DNA from: CAWCHZ01 sp963795555
GTDB taxonomy: Bacteria > Actinomycetota > Thermoleophilia > Solirubrobacterales > Solirubrobacteraceae
Reading direction: 5' to 3'
DNA: 64,000 bases
NCBI GenBank assembly: GCA_963795555.1
Contig: CAWCHZ010000002.1
Span: 2,202,266-2,266,265, forward strand
In this document: one piece after another, positions 41,280 to 51,038 of the stretch
Position numbering within the stretch: position 1 is the first letter of the stretch
Layout of the letters: each line of letters opens with the position of its first letter
The notes under the pieces: generated by a model
Seen by the model: only the letters and a program-made list of their open reading frames with translations
Databases searched by the model: none
What the model was told of the DNA's origin: nothing
Made by a program: the position numbers and the translations under genes

Positions 41280-41489
41280 ATGCCCTACGTTCGATGCACG
41301 CAGTGCGGCATGCGCACGTTCGCAACCGCCTCCTGGTCGCACGTGGAGCAGTGCCCCAACTGCCTGGCCCCGCTGCTCAGCCCGCCGCGCACCGCCGCGG
41401 TCGCGGCAGTTGCGGCGGAGCTGCAGCGGGTCTCGCGCGCTAGGCGACCGGCTGGGTCTGCTGCTCCGACAGCCCAGCGGCGCGCCTGA
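41280..41489 (+). CDS. Small zinc-ribbon protein
   Basis: A 69-residue protein with two CxxC knuckles (VRCTQCGM and EQCPNCLAP) 18-20 residues apart, a treble-clef or ribbon zinc site, and an Ala/Arg-rich tail. The last 50 bases overlap the metK 3' end on the other strand. It looks coding by its cysteines; function unknown. Confidence 0.6.
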   Translation: MPYVRCTQCGMRTFATASWSHVEQCPNCLAPLLSPPRTAAVAAVAAELQRVSRARRPAGSAAPTAQRRA

Positions 41490-42684
41490 GCGCGTCGGCC
41501 TTGTCGGTCTTCTCCCAGGTGAAGTCGTGGTCCTCCCGGCCGAAGTGGCCGTAGGCAGCGGTCTTCTGGAAGATCGGCCGATGCAGATCGAGGTAGCGGC
41601 GGAATGCCGCCGGGCGCAGGTCGAAGTGCTCGCTGATCAGCTCGAGGATCTTGCCGCGGGCGATCCGCTCGGTGCCGAACGTCTCCACCATCACCGACAC
41701 CGGATGGGCGACGCCGATCGCGTAGGCGACCTGGACCTCGGCGCGGTCGGCCACGCCGGCGGCGACGAGGTTCTTGGCGACATAGCGCGCGGCGTAGGCC
41801 GCTGAGCGATCGACCTTCGAGGGGTCCTTGCCCGAGAAGGCGCCGCCACCGTGGCGCGCCATCCCCCCGTAGGTGTCGACGATGATCTTGCGGCCGGTCA
41901 GGCCGCAGTCGCCCATCGGGCCGCCGATCACGAAGCGACCGGTTGGGTTGACGAGGAAGTTGGCCTGCAGCTTCTGGCTGTCGTAGAGCTCGGCGGGCAG
42001 GATCGGGTGCACGACGTGCTCCCAGAGGTCGGGCTTGATCACCGACTCGGGGTCGACGCCGTCGCGGTGCTGGGTCGAGATCAGGACCTTCTCGATCTCG
42101 ATCGGCTGGCCGTTCTCGTAGCGCACGGTCACCTGCGTCTTGCCGTCCGGGCGCAGGTAGTTGAGGATCTCGCCCTTGCGCACGTCCGCCAGGCGCTTGG
42201 CGAGCCGGTGGGCCAGCGAGATCGGCAGCGGCATCAGCTCGGGCGTCTCGCGCGCCGCGTAGCCGAACATCATGCCCTGGTCGCCGGCGCCGGCCTGGTC
42301 GAGCTCGTCGTCGTCGCCGGGGCTGTGGCGCGCCTCATAGGCGCGGTCGACGCCCTGGGCGATGTCCGGCGACTGCTTGTCGATCGCGTTGATCACCGCG
42401 CAGGTTTGGCAGTCGAACCCGTATGCCGCGTTGTCGTAGCCGATCCGTCGCACCGTCTCGCGCGCGATCTCGCCGATGTCGACGTAGGTGTCGGTCGTGA
42501 TCTCGCCCGAGACGACGATCAGGCCAGTGTTGACCAGCGTCTCGCAGGCGACGCGACCGCTGGGATCGTCGCGCATGACGGCGTCGAGCACCCCGTCCGA
42601 GATCTGGTCGGCGATCTTGTCGGGATGCCCCTCGGTGACCGACTCGGATGTGAACAGGAACTCGCTGTCGGAAAGCTGCGTCAT
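41440..42684 (-). CDS. metK: S-adenosylmethionine synthetase
   Basis: A 414-residue MAT enzyme making SAM from methionine and ATP. Diagnostic blocks: ESVTEGHPDKIADQISD with the ATP/Mg residues, GAGDQGMMFGYA, and GGGAFSGKDPSKVDRS (P-loop-like). The DDDELDQ insertion just before GAGDQG is a usual actinobacterial feature. It lies 82 bases downstream of ahcY on the same strand, an operon that regenerates SAM from the methylation by-product. Confidence 0.97.
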   Translation of the reverse strand: MTQLSDSEFLFTSESVTEGHPDKIADQISDGVLDAVMRDDPSGRVACETLVNTGLIVVSGEITTDTYVDIGEIARETVRRIGYDNAAYGFDCQTCAVINAIDKQSPDIAQGVDRAYEARHSPGDDDELDQAGAGDQGMMFGYAARETPELMPLPISLAHRLAKRLADVRKGEILNYLRPDGKTQVTVRYENGQPIEIEKVLISTQHRDGVDPESVIKPDLWEHVVHPILPAELYDSQKLQANFLVNPTGRFVIGGPMGDCGLTGRKIIVDTYGGMARHGGGAFSGKDPSKVDRSAAYAARYVAKNLVAAGVADRAEVQVAYAIGVAHPVSVMVETFGTERIARGKILELISEHFDLRPAAFRRYLDLHRPIFQKTAAYGHFGREDHDFTWEKTDKADALRRAAGLSEQQTQPVA

Positions 42685-42710
42685 CGCTTTGATCTCCCTG
42701 CTGGCACTTT

Positions 42711-42752
42711 CTTGTTGAAAGGTCTGGTCGGCTTGTTGAACGGTCTGGTCGG
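42711..42752 (-). repeat. 21-bp tandem repeat in the ahcY-metK spacer
   Basis: Two adjacent 21-base units (42711-42731 and 42732-42752) differ at one base (TTGAAA against TTGAAC). They sit between the ahcY stop (42767) and the metK start (42684), where they lengthen the spacer. Confidence 0.9.
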
Positions 42753-42766
42753 CGCGTCGGCGTCGA

Positions 42767-44278
<1,512 letters not shown>

Positions 44279-44485
44279 GTTCGTCTCCCTGGAATCCCGA
44301 CCTGGCGTCCTGCGCCGCTACGCGCGCATGGGCATCGACCCTGCGCGTGGGCACAACACCCTAGACGAGAAGCCGCTGGACGCAAGCAATTGTGCTGGCA
44401 CGCAGCGCGGCGGCGCCGTGTGCGGGAAGGATATGTGCGCCGGCGCCACGGGCGGGCTCCGCTCAATCGGCGGGTGCGCGCCGCT

Positions 44486-46369
44486 TCAGCCGGCAGTCGC
44501 CCCGAGGCAGCGGCCGAGCGCCATCACCGGGAAGACGAGCCGATAGAGGTGGTAGTTGATGTGGAAGTCGCTGGGGAAGCCGGTCCCGGTGAACTGCGGC
44601 TCGTCCCAGCTGCCATCGGCGCGCTGGGTCACCGCCAGCCAGCGCAGGCCACGCTGTGCGGCCTCGCCGTCTACCTCGCCGGCCGCGTGCAGCGCCAGCA
44701 GCGCCCAGGCGGTCTGGGACGCCGTGCTGGGTCCCCGGCCGATCCATTGTGGGTCGGCGTAGGAGCGGCCGTCCTCGCCCCAGCCGCCGTCCTCGTTCTG
44801 ATGCTCGACCAGCCAGGCGACGGCGCGGCGCACGCGCGGATCCCCTGCCGTCACGCCAAGCGCGATCAGCGCCGGCAGCGCGGCGCCCGTGCCGTAGACG
44901 TGGTTGACGCCCCAGCGCCCGAACCAGGAGCCGGACGCCTCCTGCGCCGCCCACAGCCAGTCCAGGCCGCGCTGGCCGGCAGTCTCCCGGCCACGGCCCT
45001 CGACGGCGAGCATCTCGAGCACATGCGCGGTGACGTCGGCGCTGGGCGGGTCGATCACCTCGCCGAAGTCGCAGAATGGCAGCGCCAGGCAGAGGCGCTG
45101 GACGTTGTCGACGTCGAACGCGCCCCAGCCGCCGTCGGCGCTCTGCATGCCCAGCACCCAGTCGACGCCCCGGCGCACGGCGGCGTCGAGCCGCGGGCGA
45201 TCCGGGTGCGCGACGCGGCGCAGCGCCAGCACGACCTCGGCGGTGTCATCGATGTCGGGGTAGTGGTCGTTGTCGAACTCGAAGGCCCAGCCACCTGGCG
45301 CCAGCGTCGGGCGGCGCAGCGACCAGTCGCCCCCGCGCAGCACCTGCTCGTCGAGCAGCCAGTCCGCCGCGCGCACCAGCGCCGGGTCATCGGGAGCGAG
45401 ACCGGCGTCGGCGAGCGCGACGATCGCCAGCGCGGTGTCCCAGACCGGTGACTGGCAGGCCTCCAGTCGCCGCACGTCGCCCTCCTCGATCGTGAAGCTG
45501 TCCAGCCCCCGCAGGCCGGCCTGCATGACCGGGTGCTCGACCGGATACCCGAGCAGCTCCAGCGCCATCAGCGAGTAGACCCAGGGCGGCTGGATGCCGC
45601 CCCAGGAGCCGTCCGCCTCCTGGCGCTGGATGATCCAGCGCTCGCAGCGACGCAGCGCGACGCGACGCAGCAGCCGCAACGGGTGGCGCTCGTAGGCGTG
45701 CAGCAGGCGGTTGAGCGCGCCGAAGCCGCGCCGCGCGGCGGGGCTGACGGGCCTGCGCGGTCGCGGTTGCCGTCCGCTGTGCAGCTCCTCGACCGCCAGC
45801 CCGAGCGGACGAACCGGCCGATGCGCCCAGACGACGGTCAGGGCGACGACGGTCTGGCGCGCCCAGCAGGCGAAGTCGTAGGTGTTGAGCGGAAACCAGC
45901 GCGGCAGCAGGATCAGCTCCGGCGGCATCGCGGGGATCTGCTCCCAGGGCCAGAGCCCGAACAGGGCGAGCCAGATTCGCGTGAAGACCCGCGTCTGCTC
46001 GAGGCCGCCCAGCTCGCGCGCGGCCTGCGCCGCGCGGCGCATGTGTGGCGCGTGGACCGGGTCGCCGGCGAGCCGCAGCGCGACGTAGGCCTCGACGGTC
46101 GTCGAGAGGTCGGCCGGCCCGTCGAAGAAGTTCGCCCAGGTCCCGTCATCGCGCTGCTGGGAGCGGATCCAGCGGGCCGCGCGCTGCAGCGCGCGCTCGT
46201 CACGGATGCCGAGGAACTCGCGCATCAGCAGATCCTCCGCGTCCATCGTGACGTTGGTCTGCAGCTCGCCCTTCCACCAGCCGTCGGCGTGCTGGAGGGC
46301 CAGCAGGTGCTCGCGCGCGCGGTCAAGCGCGGCGTCGATCTCACTGCCTGTCGGCGCGCTGAGCGTCAC
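44486..46369 (-). CDS. shc: Squalene-hopene cyclase
   Basis: A 627-residue terpene cyclase. The catalytic DxDD acid motif is DIDDTAEV near residue 356, and many QW repeats (QxxDGSWG or QxxxGGWG) line the sequence: QEADGSWGG, QSADGGWGAF, QNEDGGWGE, QRADGSWDE. Length and motif order fit SHC, which cyclises squalene to hopene at the membrane. The start is a GTG at 46369. No squalene synthase or hopanoid side-chain genes are in the window, so they must be elsewhere if the pathway is complete. Confidence 0.93.
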   Translation of the reverse strand: MTLSAPTGSEIDAALDRAREHLLALQHADGWWKGELQTNVTMDAEDLLMREFLGIRDERALQRAARWIRSQQRDDGTWANFFDGPADLSTTVEAYVALRLAGDPVHAPHMRRAAQAARELGGLEQTRVFTRIWLALFGLWPWEQIPAMPPELILLPRWFPLNTYDFACWARQTVVALTVVWAHRPVRPLGLAVEELHSGRQPRPRRPVSPAARRGFGALNRLLHAYERHPLRLLRRVALRRCERWIIQRQEADGSWGGIQPPWVYSLMALELLGYPVEHPVMQAGLRGLDSFTIEEGDVRRLEACQSPVWDTALAIVALADAGLAPDDPALVRAADWLLDEQVLRGGDWSLRRPTLAPGGWAFEFDNDHYPDIDDTAEVVLALRRVAHPDRPRLDAAVRRGVDWVLGMQSADGGWGAFDVDNVQRLCLALPFCDFGEVIDPPSADVTAHVLEMLAVEGRGRETAGQRGLDWLWAAQEASGSWFGRWGVNHVYGTGAALPALIALGVTAGDPRVRRAVAWLVEHQNEDGGWGEDGRSYADPQWIGRGPSTASQTAWALLALHAAGEVDGEAAQRGLRWLAVTQRADGSWDEPQFTGTGFPSDFHINYHLYRLVFPVMALGRCLGATAG

Positions 46370-46430
46370 GCCGGCGGATCGTAGCCGCCGCCAGCGCGGG
46401 CGGGGTCCGCGCCAGCTCGACGTCTGCCCG

Positions 46431-46519
46431 GCGCTCAGCCGGTCGGGGCCTGGGTGGGCTGCTGTGCGAGCGCCGCTGCGCTCAGCCGGTCGGGGCCTGG
46501 GTGGGCTGCTGTGCGAGCG
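46431..46519 (-). repeat. 42-bp direct repeat duplicating the htrA 3' end
   Basis: The 42 bases at 46478-46519, covering the last codons of htrA and its stop, recur exactly at 46431-46472 (offset 47), downstream of the gene on the minus strand. Confidence 0.93.
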
Positions 46520-47636
46520 TGGCCGTGATCGTCAGGCGCTGGGACCCGCGCTGGACGGTCAGCTTGATTCGGTCACCGGGCTGGTGGCTGCTGATCGCGT
46601 CGATCAGGTCGTTGACCCCGCTGATCGAGCTACCGTCGATCGCCACGACGAGATCGCCGGTGCGCAGTCCGGCCTTGGCGGCCGGGCTGCCCGACTGCAC
46701 GGCCTGCACCAGCGCCCCAGCCTGGCTGCCGGTCGGCGGAGCGGTGCCGATCCCCAGGTAGGCGTGGCTGACCTTGCCGTTGTGCTCCAGCTGCGTGACC
46801 ACGGTCCGTGCGACGTCGATCGGCACGGCGAAGCCCACGCCGGTGCTGCCCGGCTGACCACCGCCGACGCTGCTCTGATCGGTGGCGATCTGGTCCGCGA
46901 TGCCGATCACCTGACCGTTGGCGTCGAGCACCGGGCCGCCGGAGTTGCCCGGGTTCAGCGCGGCGTCGGTCTGGATCGCATGGGGGATCGTGAAGCCATC
47001 GGGCGCCTGGATCGTGCGGTCCAGCCCCGAGACCACGCCGGTGCTGAGGCTGCGGCGGTAGCCGTAGGGGTCGCCGATCGCGGCGATTGCGTCGCCCACC
47101 GTCAGGCTCTTGGAGCTGCCCAGCGGCAACGGGTCGAGGCTCAGGCCGCTCGGATCGACCTTGAGCACTGCCACGTCGGTTGACTTGTCCTCGCCGACCA
47201 GCGTCGCCTTGCGGGTGGTTCCGTTCTGGAGGGAGATGGTGATCGTCGATGCGCCGTCGACGACGTGCGCCGCGGTCAGGATGTGACCCTGCCCGTCGAT
47301 CACGAAGCCGCTGCCGGTCGCGGTCGATTGCGGTTGCTGGCTGGGTCCGAACGGGCCGAACGGGCCGAAGCCCTGGGAGCCGTTCGACGCGGTCCCGGTG
47401 GCCGTGATGTCCACCGCGCCGCTCGCCGCGCGGGCGTAGAGCGAGGCCGGGCTGACGCCGCTGGTGGTCTGCGCCGCGGTCGGCGCGAGAGCGGGCTGCT
47501 GCTCGATCACCGTGGGCGCCGAGCCGCCGGTGTGCACGGCGCCGGTCGCGAACAGCAGCGCGACCACCAGCCCGGCGCCGATCAGTGCGGCGATCAGCGC
47601 CCCCAGCCCCAGTCTGACGTTGCTCGAACCTTGCAT
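46482..47636 (-). CDS. Membrane-anchored HtrA serine protease (PepD/DegP-like)
   Basis: A 384-residue envelope protease. A basic N-terminus and one membrane helix (LGALIAALIGAGLVVALLF, about 11-30), a Ser/Thr/Pro linker, a trypsin domain with intact triad His124 (LTAAHVV), Asp154 (KSTDVAVL) and Ser232 (PGNSGGP), a GF/GP-rich loop (GFGPFGPFGP) and a C-terminal PDZ domain (AYLGIGTAPP, KAGLRTGDLVVAIDG). It is the conventional contrast to the anchorless pair at 15901-17909. It degrades or refolds damaged extracytoplasmic proteins. Confidence 0.95.
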   Translation of the reverse strand: MQGSSNVRLGLGALIAALIGAGLVVALLFATGAVHTGGSAPTVIEQQPALAPTAAQTTSGVSPASLYARAASGAVDITATGTASNGSQGFGPFGPFGPSQQPQSTATGSGFVIDGQGHILTAAHVVDGASTITISLQNGTTRKATLVGEDKSTDVAVLKVDPSGLSLDPLPLGSSKSLTVGDAIAAIGDPYGYRRSLSTGVVSGLDRTIQAPDGFTIPHAIQTDAALNPGNSGGPVLDANGQVIGIADQIATDQSSVGGGQPGSTGVGFAVPIDVARTVVTQLEHNGKVSHAYLGIGTAPPTGSQAGALVQAVQSGSPAAKAGLRTGDLVVAIDGSSISGVNDLIDAISSHQPGDRIKLTVQRGSQRLTITATLAQQPTQAPTG

Positions 47637-47811
47637 CTCAGTCGTCCCTTTCGACGCGGCCTGCGGCCACACGCGGTGTGAGACCACTATCGACCGCGGA
47701 CGTAAGGATGCCCTGAAGGATGCCTCAAGCCGGTCGAAAGAATGCGCCCGCAAGGCCCGCTGCGTGGGTGCAGCGGGTTGCGGGCCGTGCGCAGCGGGCG
47801 GCGGCCGTGCG

Positions 47812-48510
47812 CTAGCTCGGCTGACCGGGATTCGGCGTGTGGCGGCGGATCGCGGCCTCGAGCTGCTGACCCTCACCGGCGCTGATCGCCGACACCAGCT
47901 CGCGATGGATCTCCAGGCTCGTCGCCGCGTCGAAGCGCTCCAGCCCGACGCGGTCGACACCCTCGTCGAGATAGTCGAGCAAGGTCATGTAGATGCTCTG
48001 AAGGGTCGCGTTATGGCAGACCTTGGCGATGCGTCGATGCAGGTTGGCCGTCAGTCGCAGGTACTCGCGCCGGTCGTCGAGGTGACGACTCATCTGCGTG
48101 AGCAGCCGCTTGAGCGCCCGGATGTCGATATCGCGGCGGTAGCGCGCCGCCTCGCGGCAGACGAGCGGCTCGAGCGCTCCGCGCACGACGACGCAGTCGG
48201 CGAGCGTGGTCGTGCCGCGGCGCAGGCCGAGCACGATCTGGCTGAGCCGCATCCGTCCCGAGACACTGGCCACGAACACGCCGCCGCCCGGTCCCGGGCG
48301 CGCATCGATCAGGCCACGGGCCTCCAACAGGCGGACCGCCTCGTTTACGGTTGCGACAGCTACGCCGAAGCGTCGGCGCAGGTCCTCCTTGGTGCCGATG
48401 CGATGACCCGGCTCGAGCGCGTCGCCCATGATCTCCGCCTCCAGCTGGCGGGCAAGGGCCTCGGCGCGCGAGACGCGGGAGGCAAGCAGGCTCGTATCAG
48501 TTGATGCCAT
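47812..48510 (-). CDS. FadR-type GntR family regulator
   Basis: A 232-residue regulator with an N-terminal GntR winged helix (residues 12-85, VSRAEALARQLEAEI, GTKEDLRRRFGVAVATVNEA, GPGGGVFVA) and a helical FCD ligand domain with the metal-binding pattern around residues 115-215 (LEPLVCREAARYRRDI, NLHRRIAKVCHN, EIHRELVSAISAGE). FCD members sense carboxylates or sugar acids. It faces an amidohydrolase gene across 105 bases with palindromes and probably controls it. Confidence 0.9.
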   Translation of the reverse strand: MASTDTSLLASRVSRAEALARQLEAEIMGDALEPGHRIGTKEDLRRRFGVAVATVNEAVRLLEARGLIDARPGPGGGVFVASVSGRMRLSQIVLGLRRGTTTLADCVVVRGALEPLVCREAARYRRDIDIRALKRLLTQMSRHLDDRREYLRLTANLHRRIAKVCHNATLQSIYMTLLDYLDEGVDRVGLERFDAATSLEIHRELVSAISAGEGQQLEAAIRRHTPNPGQPS

Positions 48511-48533
48511 GGCGCAATCATATTCGTCCCGAG

Positions 48534-48547
48534 GACGATAAATCGTC
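48534..48547. promoter_or_regulatory. Palindrome between fadR-type and amidohydrolase genes
   Basis: GACGAT-AA-ATCGTC, a perfect 6+6 inverted repeat, sits 24 bases upstream of the regulator start. Downstream (48562-48600) several TTGC/GCAA half-sites occur. FadR/FCD regulators usually bind short palindromes in their own divergent promoters. Confidence 0.65.
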
Positions 48548-48615
48548 TTTTTGGGCGGAATCTTGCGCATGGTTGCACGCAATGTTGCGTTTGATGCAAG
48601 GATCTGGCTGCAACC

Positions 48616-49989
48616 ATGGCCATTCCGGGTGATCCGTTCGACGAGCCGATCGGGCGCGTATACGAGCTCGCCCGCGCCGTCCTGCCGCCCCGCGCCGGCT
48701 GGTTCGACGCCCACACCCACATCGGCGAGGATGACCCCGACGGCCAGCAGGCGAGCGCTGCGGAGATCCTCGCCGGGCTGGACCGCGGCGCCCATGAGCG
48801 GGCGCTCGTCTTTCCACTGCACGAGCCCGGCGGCTATCCGCCGGCCAATGACCGCGTGCTCGCCGAGGCTGAGCGCTCCGCCGGGCGCCTGGTCGCGCTG
48901 GCGCGCCTGGACCCGCGCGCCGACGCGATCGGCGAGGCGCGACGCTGCCTGACCGCCGGCGCACGTGGCTTCAAGCTCCATCCCCGCGCCGAGCGCTTCA
49001 CGCTCGCCGAGCCGGCGGTCGAGCGGATCGTCGCGCTGGCACACGAGCGCCGGCTGCCGGTGCTGATCCACGCGGGCCGTGGGATTCCCTCGTTCGGACC
49101 CGACATCCTGACCCTCGCCGAGTGCCATCCCGACGCGCGCCTGATCCTTGCCCACGCCGGCATCAGCGATCTCGCGCTGCTGGCAGCGGAGGTCGAGCGC
49201 CACCCCAACCTGTTCTTCGACACCTCGTGGTGGAACGTCGCCGACCTGCTGGCGCTGTTTGCGAGCGTCCCTCCGGGCCGAATCCTCTATGCCAGCGACA
49301 TGCCATACGGCACCGCGCGCGTCGCCGGGCTGGCGGCCCTGCGCTGCGCGCTCGCGGTGGGGCTGGGCCCGGCCGCGCTGACGAGCGTCGTCGGTGGGCA
49401 GCTGGCACGGCTCGTCGCCGGGGAGGACCCGGCGCAGCTTGGGCCCGCTCCGGGCGCCGGCGCCCTGCGCCGTCACCTCAGCGCCGATCGCGCGGTTGCT
49501 CATCTCAGCGCCGCGCTGTCGCGGATGACGGCCGGGGCGGACCCCGACGAGCCGCTCGCGCTCGCACAGCTCGCCTGCTCGGTGCCGCCGCGGGACGAGG
49601 CGCGGGAGCTGCTAGCCGAGGTGGGCAGGCTGATCGCCGACGCTCGCGCGGCGGTGGCACAGCGCGCGGGGACGCGCGGCCGCGACGACGGGCACGCGGC
49701 ATCCGGCCGGCGCGATGACGGTGGCGTGCGTGGAAGCGAGGCGTGGGAGGGAGGGCGCGGACGGGGCGCGCGTGGTGGCGAGTCCGGGGAGTCGGGCGCC
49801 GGCCCAACGGGCCTGCCACCGTGGTTTCGTCGTGCCGCGCTGTGCGCCGTCGCGGCGGGGATCCTCGCGGGCACGGCGAGCGTTCCGCTGGACCCGGCCG
49901 GCGCGGCCGCAGGCGAGCCGGTGGGCGTGGATCCGGCCGGTCGCAGGTCGCGCGCCGACGAGGGTCGGGCGATGAGGGCCGCGCGATGA
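48616..49989 (+). CDS. Amidohydrolase-family TIM-barrel enzyme with low-complexity C-terminal tail
   Basis: A 457-residue protein. Residues 30-290 are an amidohydrolase-2 barrel: metal-binding DAHTHIG near 32, GARGFKLHPRAE (Lys/His), PVLIHAGRG, LILAHAGI and LYASDMPYGTA with the catalytic Asp. From about 350 the sequence is Arg/Gly-rich (RGSEAWEGGRGRGARGG) and carries a hydrophobic patch (ALCAVAAGILAGTASVPLDPA, about 413-433). The ATG overlaps the next gene's start at its stop (ATGA), supporting that the tail is translated. Such barrels hydrolyse or decarboxylate small aromatics or lactones; the substrate is unknown. Confidence 0.85.
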   Translation: MAIPGDPFDEPIGRVYELARAVLPPRAGWFDAHTHIGEDDPDGQQASAAEILAGLDRGAHERALVFPLHEPGGYPPANDRVLAEAERSAGRLVALARLDPRADAIGEARRCLTAGARGFKLHPRAERFTLAEPAVERIVALAHERRLPVLIHAGRGIPSFGPDILTLAECHPDARLILAHAGISDLALLAAEVERHPNLFFDTSWWNVADLLALFASVPPGRILYASDMPYGTARVAGLAALRCALAVGLGPAALTSVVGGQLARLVAGEDPAQLGPAPGAGALRRHLSADRAVAHLSAALSRMTAGADPDEPLALAQLACSVPPRDEARELLAEVGRLIADARAAVAQRAGTRGRDDGHAASGRRDDGGVRGSEAWEGGRGRGARGGESGESGAGPTGLPPWFRRAALCAVAAGILAGTASVPLDPAGAAAGEPVGVDPAGRRSRADEGRAMRAAR

Positions 49990-51038
49990 CCGCCGGCGGC
50001 GCGCTGCGCGGCGGCATCGATCTTGGTGGCACGAAGATCCAGGCGGCGCTGGTCGACGCGGCTGGACATGTGGTGGCGGCGGCGCGCGCGGTCACGCCGA
50101 CGGCCGGTGGGCCGCCCGACGTTGCGGCGGCGATGGTCGCCACGCTGCGTGAGGCCGCTGCCCAGGCCGGCGTGCCGACCGCGGCGCTGGGCGGCATCGG
50201 CGTCGGCTCGCCGGGAGCCGTCGACGACCGCGCCGGCACCGTCGCGAGCGCCCGCAACCTGCCCGGCTGGGATGGCGAGTTCGCCCTGCGCACGGCGCTG
50301 GAGCGCGAGCTGCAGGCGCCGGTCCGGCTGGGCAACGACGTCGCGGTGGCGACCTGGGCCGAGTTCGAGCTCGGCGCCGGACGTCCCTACCGCTCGCTGC
50401 TGGGTGTCTTCTGGGGGACCGGCGTCGGCGGCGGTCTGATCCTCGACGGCAGGGCCTGGCACGGTCGTGGTGCGGCCGGCGAGATCGGCCACACCGTCGT
50501 GAAGATCGGCGGCGCACGCTGCTTCTGTGGGCGGCGCGGCTGCCTCGAGGCCTACGCCGGACGCGCCGCGATGGAGGCCTATGCGCGCCGCCGGGTAAAG
50601 CGCAGGCGGCACGGCACTGAGCTGTTCACGCTGATGGAGCACCATGGGCACACGCGCCTAACCAGCGGCATCTGGGCGCGGGCGCTCGAGCGTGATGACG
50701 AGCTGGCCACGGAGATCATCGGCCGGGCGGTGCGCGCGCTGGGCGCCGGCATCGCGTCAGCCGTGAACCTGCTCGACGTCGAGGCGGTGATCATCGGCGG
50801 TGGCCTGGGCATTCGCCTGGGGGCTCCGTACGCGCAGCGCATCGAGCAGGCGATGCGTCCCCACCTGTTCGTGGCCGAGCGCCCACCTGCCGTCCAGGTC
50901 GCCGCGCTTGGTGATCTCGGCGGGGCGATCGGGGCCGCGCTGCTGGTCGGCAGCGCCCCGCAGCCGGCTCAGGCGGCGGCGTCCGCGCCGGCTCAGGCGG
51001 ACCCGCCGTCTCCCGCGCCGAGCGTCGAGAGCGCATAG
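49986..51038 (+). CDS. ROK-family sugar kinase (glucokinase-like)
   Basis: A 350-residue ROK protein without the DNA-binding N-terminus of NagC types, so a kinase. Phosphate loop GIDLGGTKIQAALVD at residue 10, GVGSPGAV, LGNDVAVATWAEF with the catalytic Asp, and the ROK zinc site CFCGRRGCLEAYAG with an upstream His (GEIGHTV). An Ala/Pro tail of about 35 residues overlaps the next gene tail-to-tail by 46 bases. It probably phosphorylates glucose or an N-acetyl sugar. Its start overlaps the amidohydrolase stop, so the two are co-translated. Confidence 0.9.
   Translation: MTAGGALRGGIDLGGTKIQAALVDAAGHVVAAARAVTPTAGGPPDVAAAMVATLREAAAQAGVPTAALGGIGVGSPGAVDDRAGTVASARNLPGWDGEFALRTALERELQAPVRLGNDVAVATWAEFELGAGRPYRSLLGVFWGTGVGGGLILDGRAWHGRGAAGEIGHTVVKIGGARCFCGRRGCLEAYAGRAAMEAYARRRVKRRRHGTELFTLMEHHGHTRLTSGIWARALERDDELATEIIGRAVRALGAGIASAVNLLDVEAVIIGGGLGIRLGAPYAQRIEQAMRPHLFVAERPPAVQVAALGDLGGAIGAALLVGSAPQPAQAAASAPAQADPPSPAPSVESA

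Noticed and set aside
44279..44485. Possible S-adenosylhomocysteine riboswitch upstream of ahcY (GCGCTGC and a later CCAGGTCGG on the minus strand)
   Set aside because: Only short pieces resemble the consensus; the paired elements around them do not form. A covariance-model search (RF01057) would decide.
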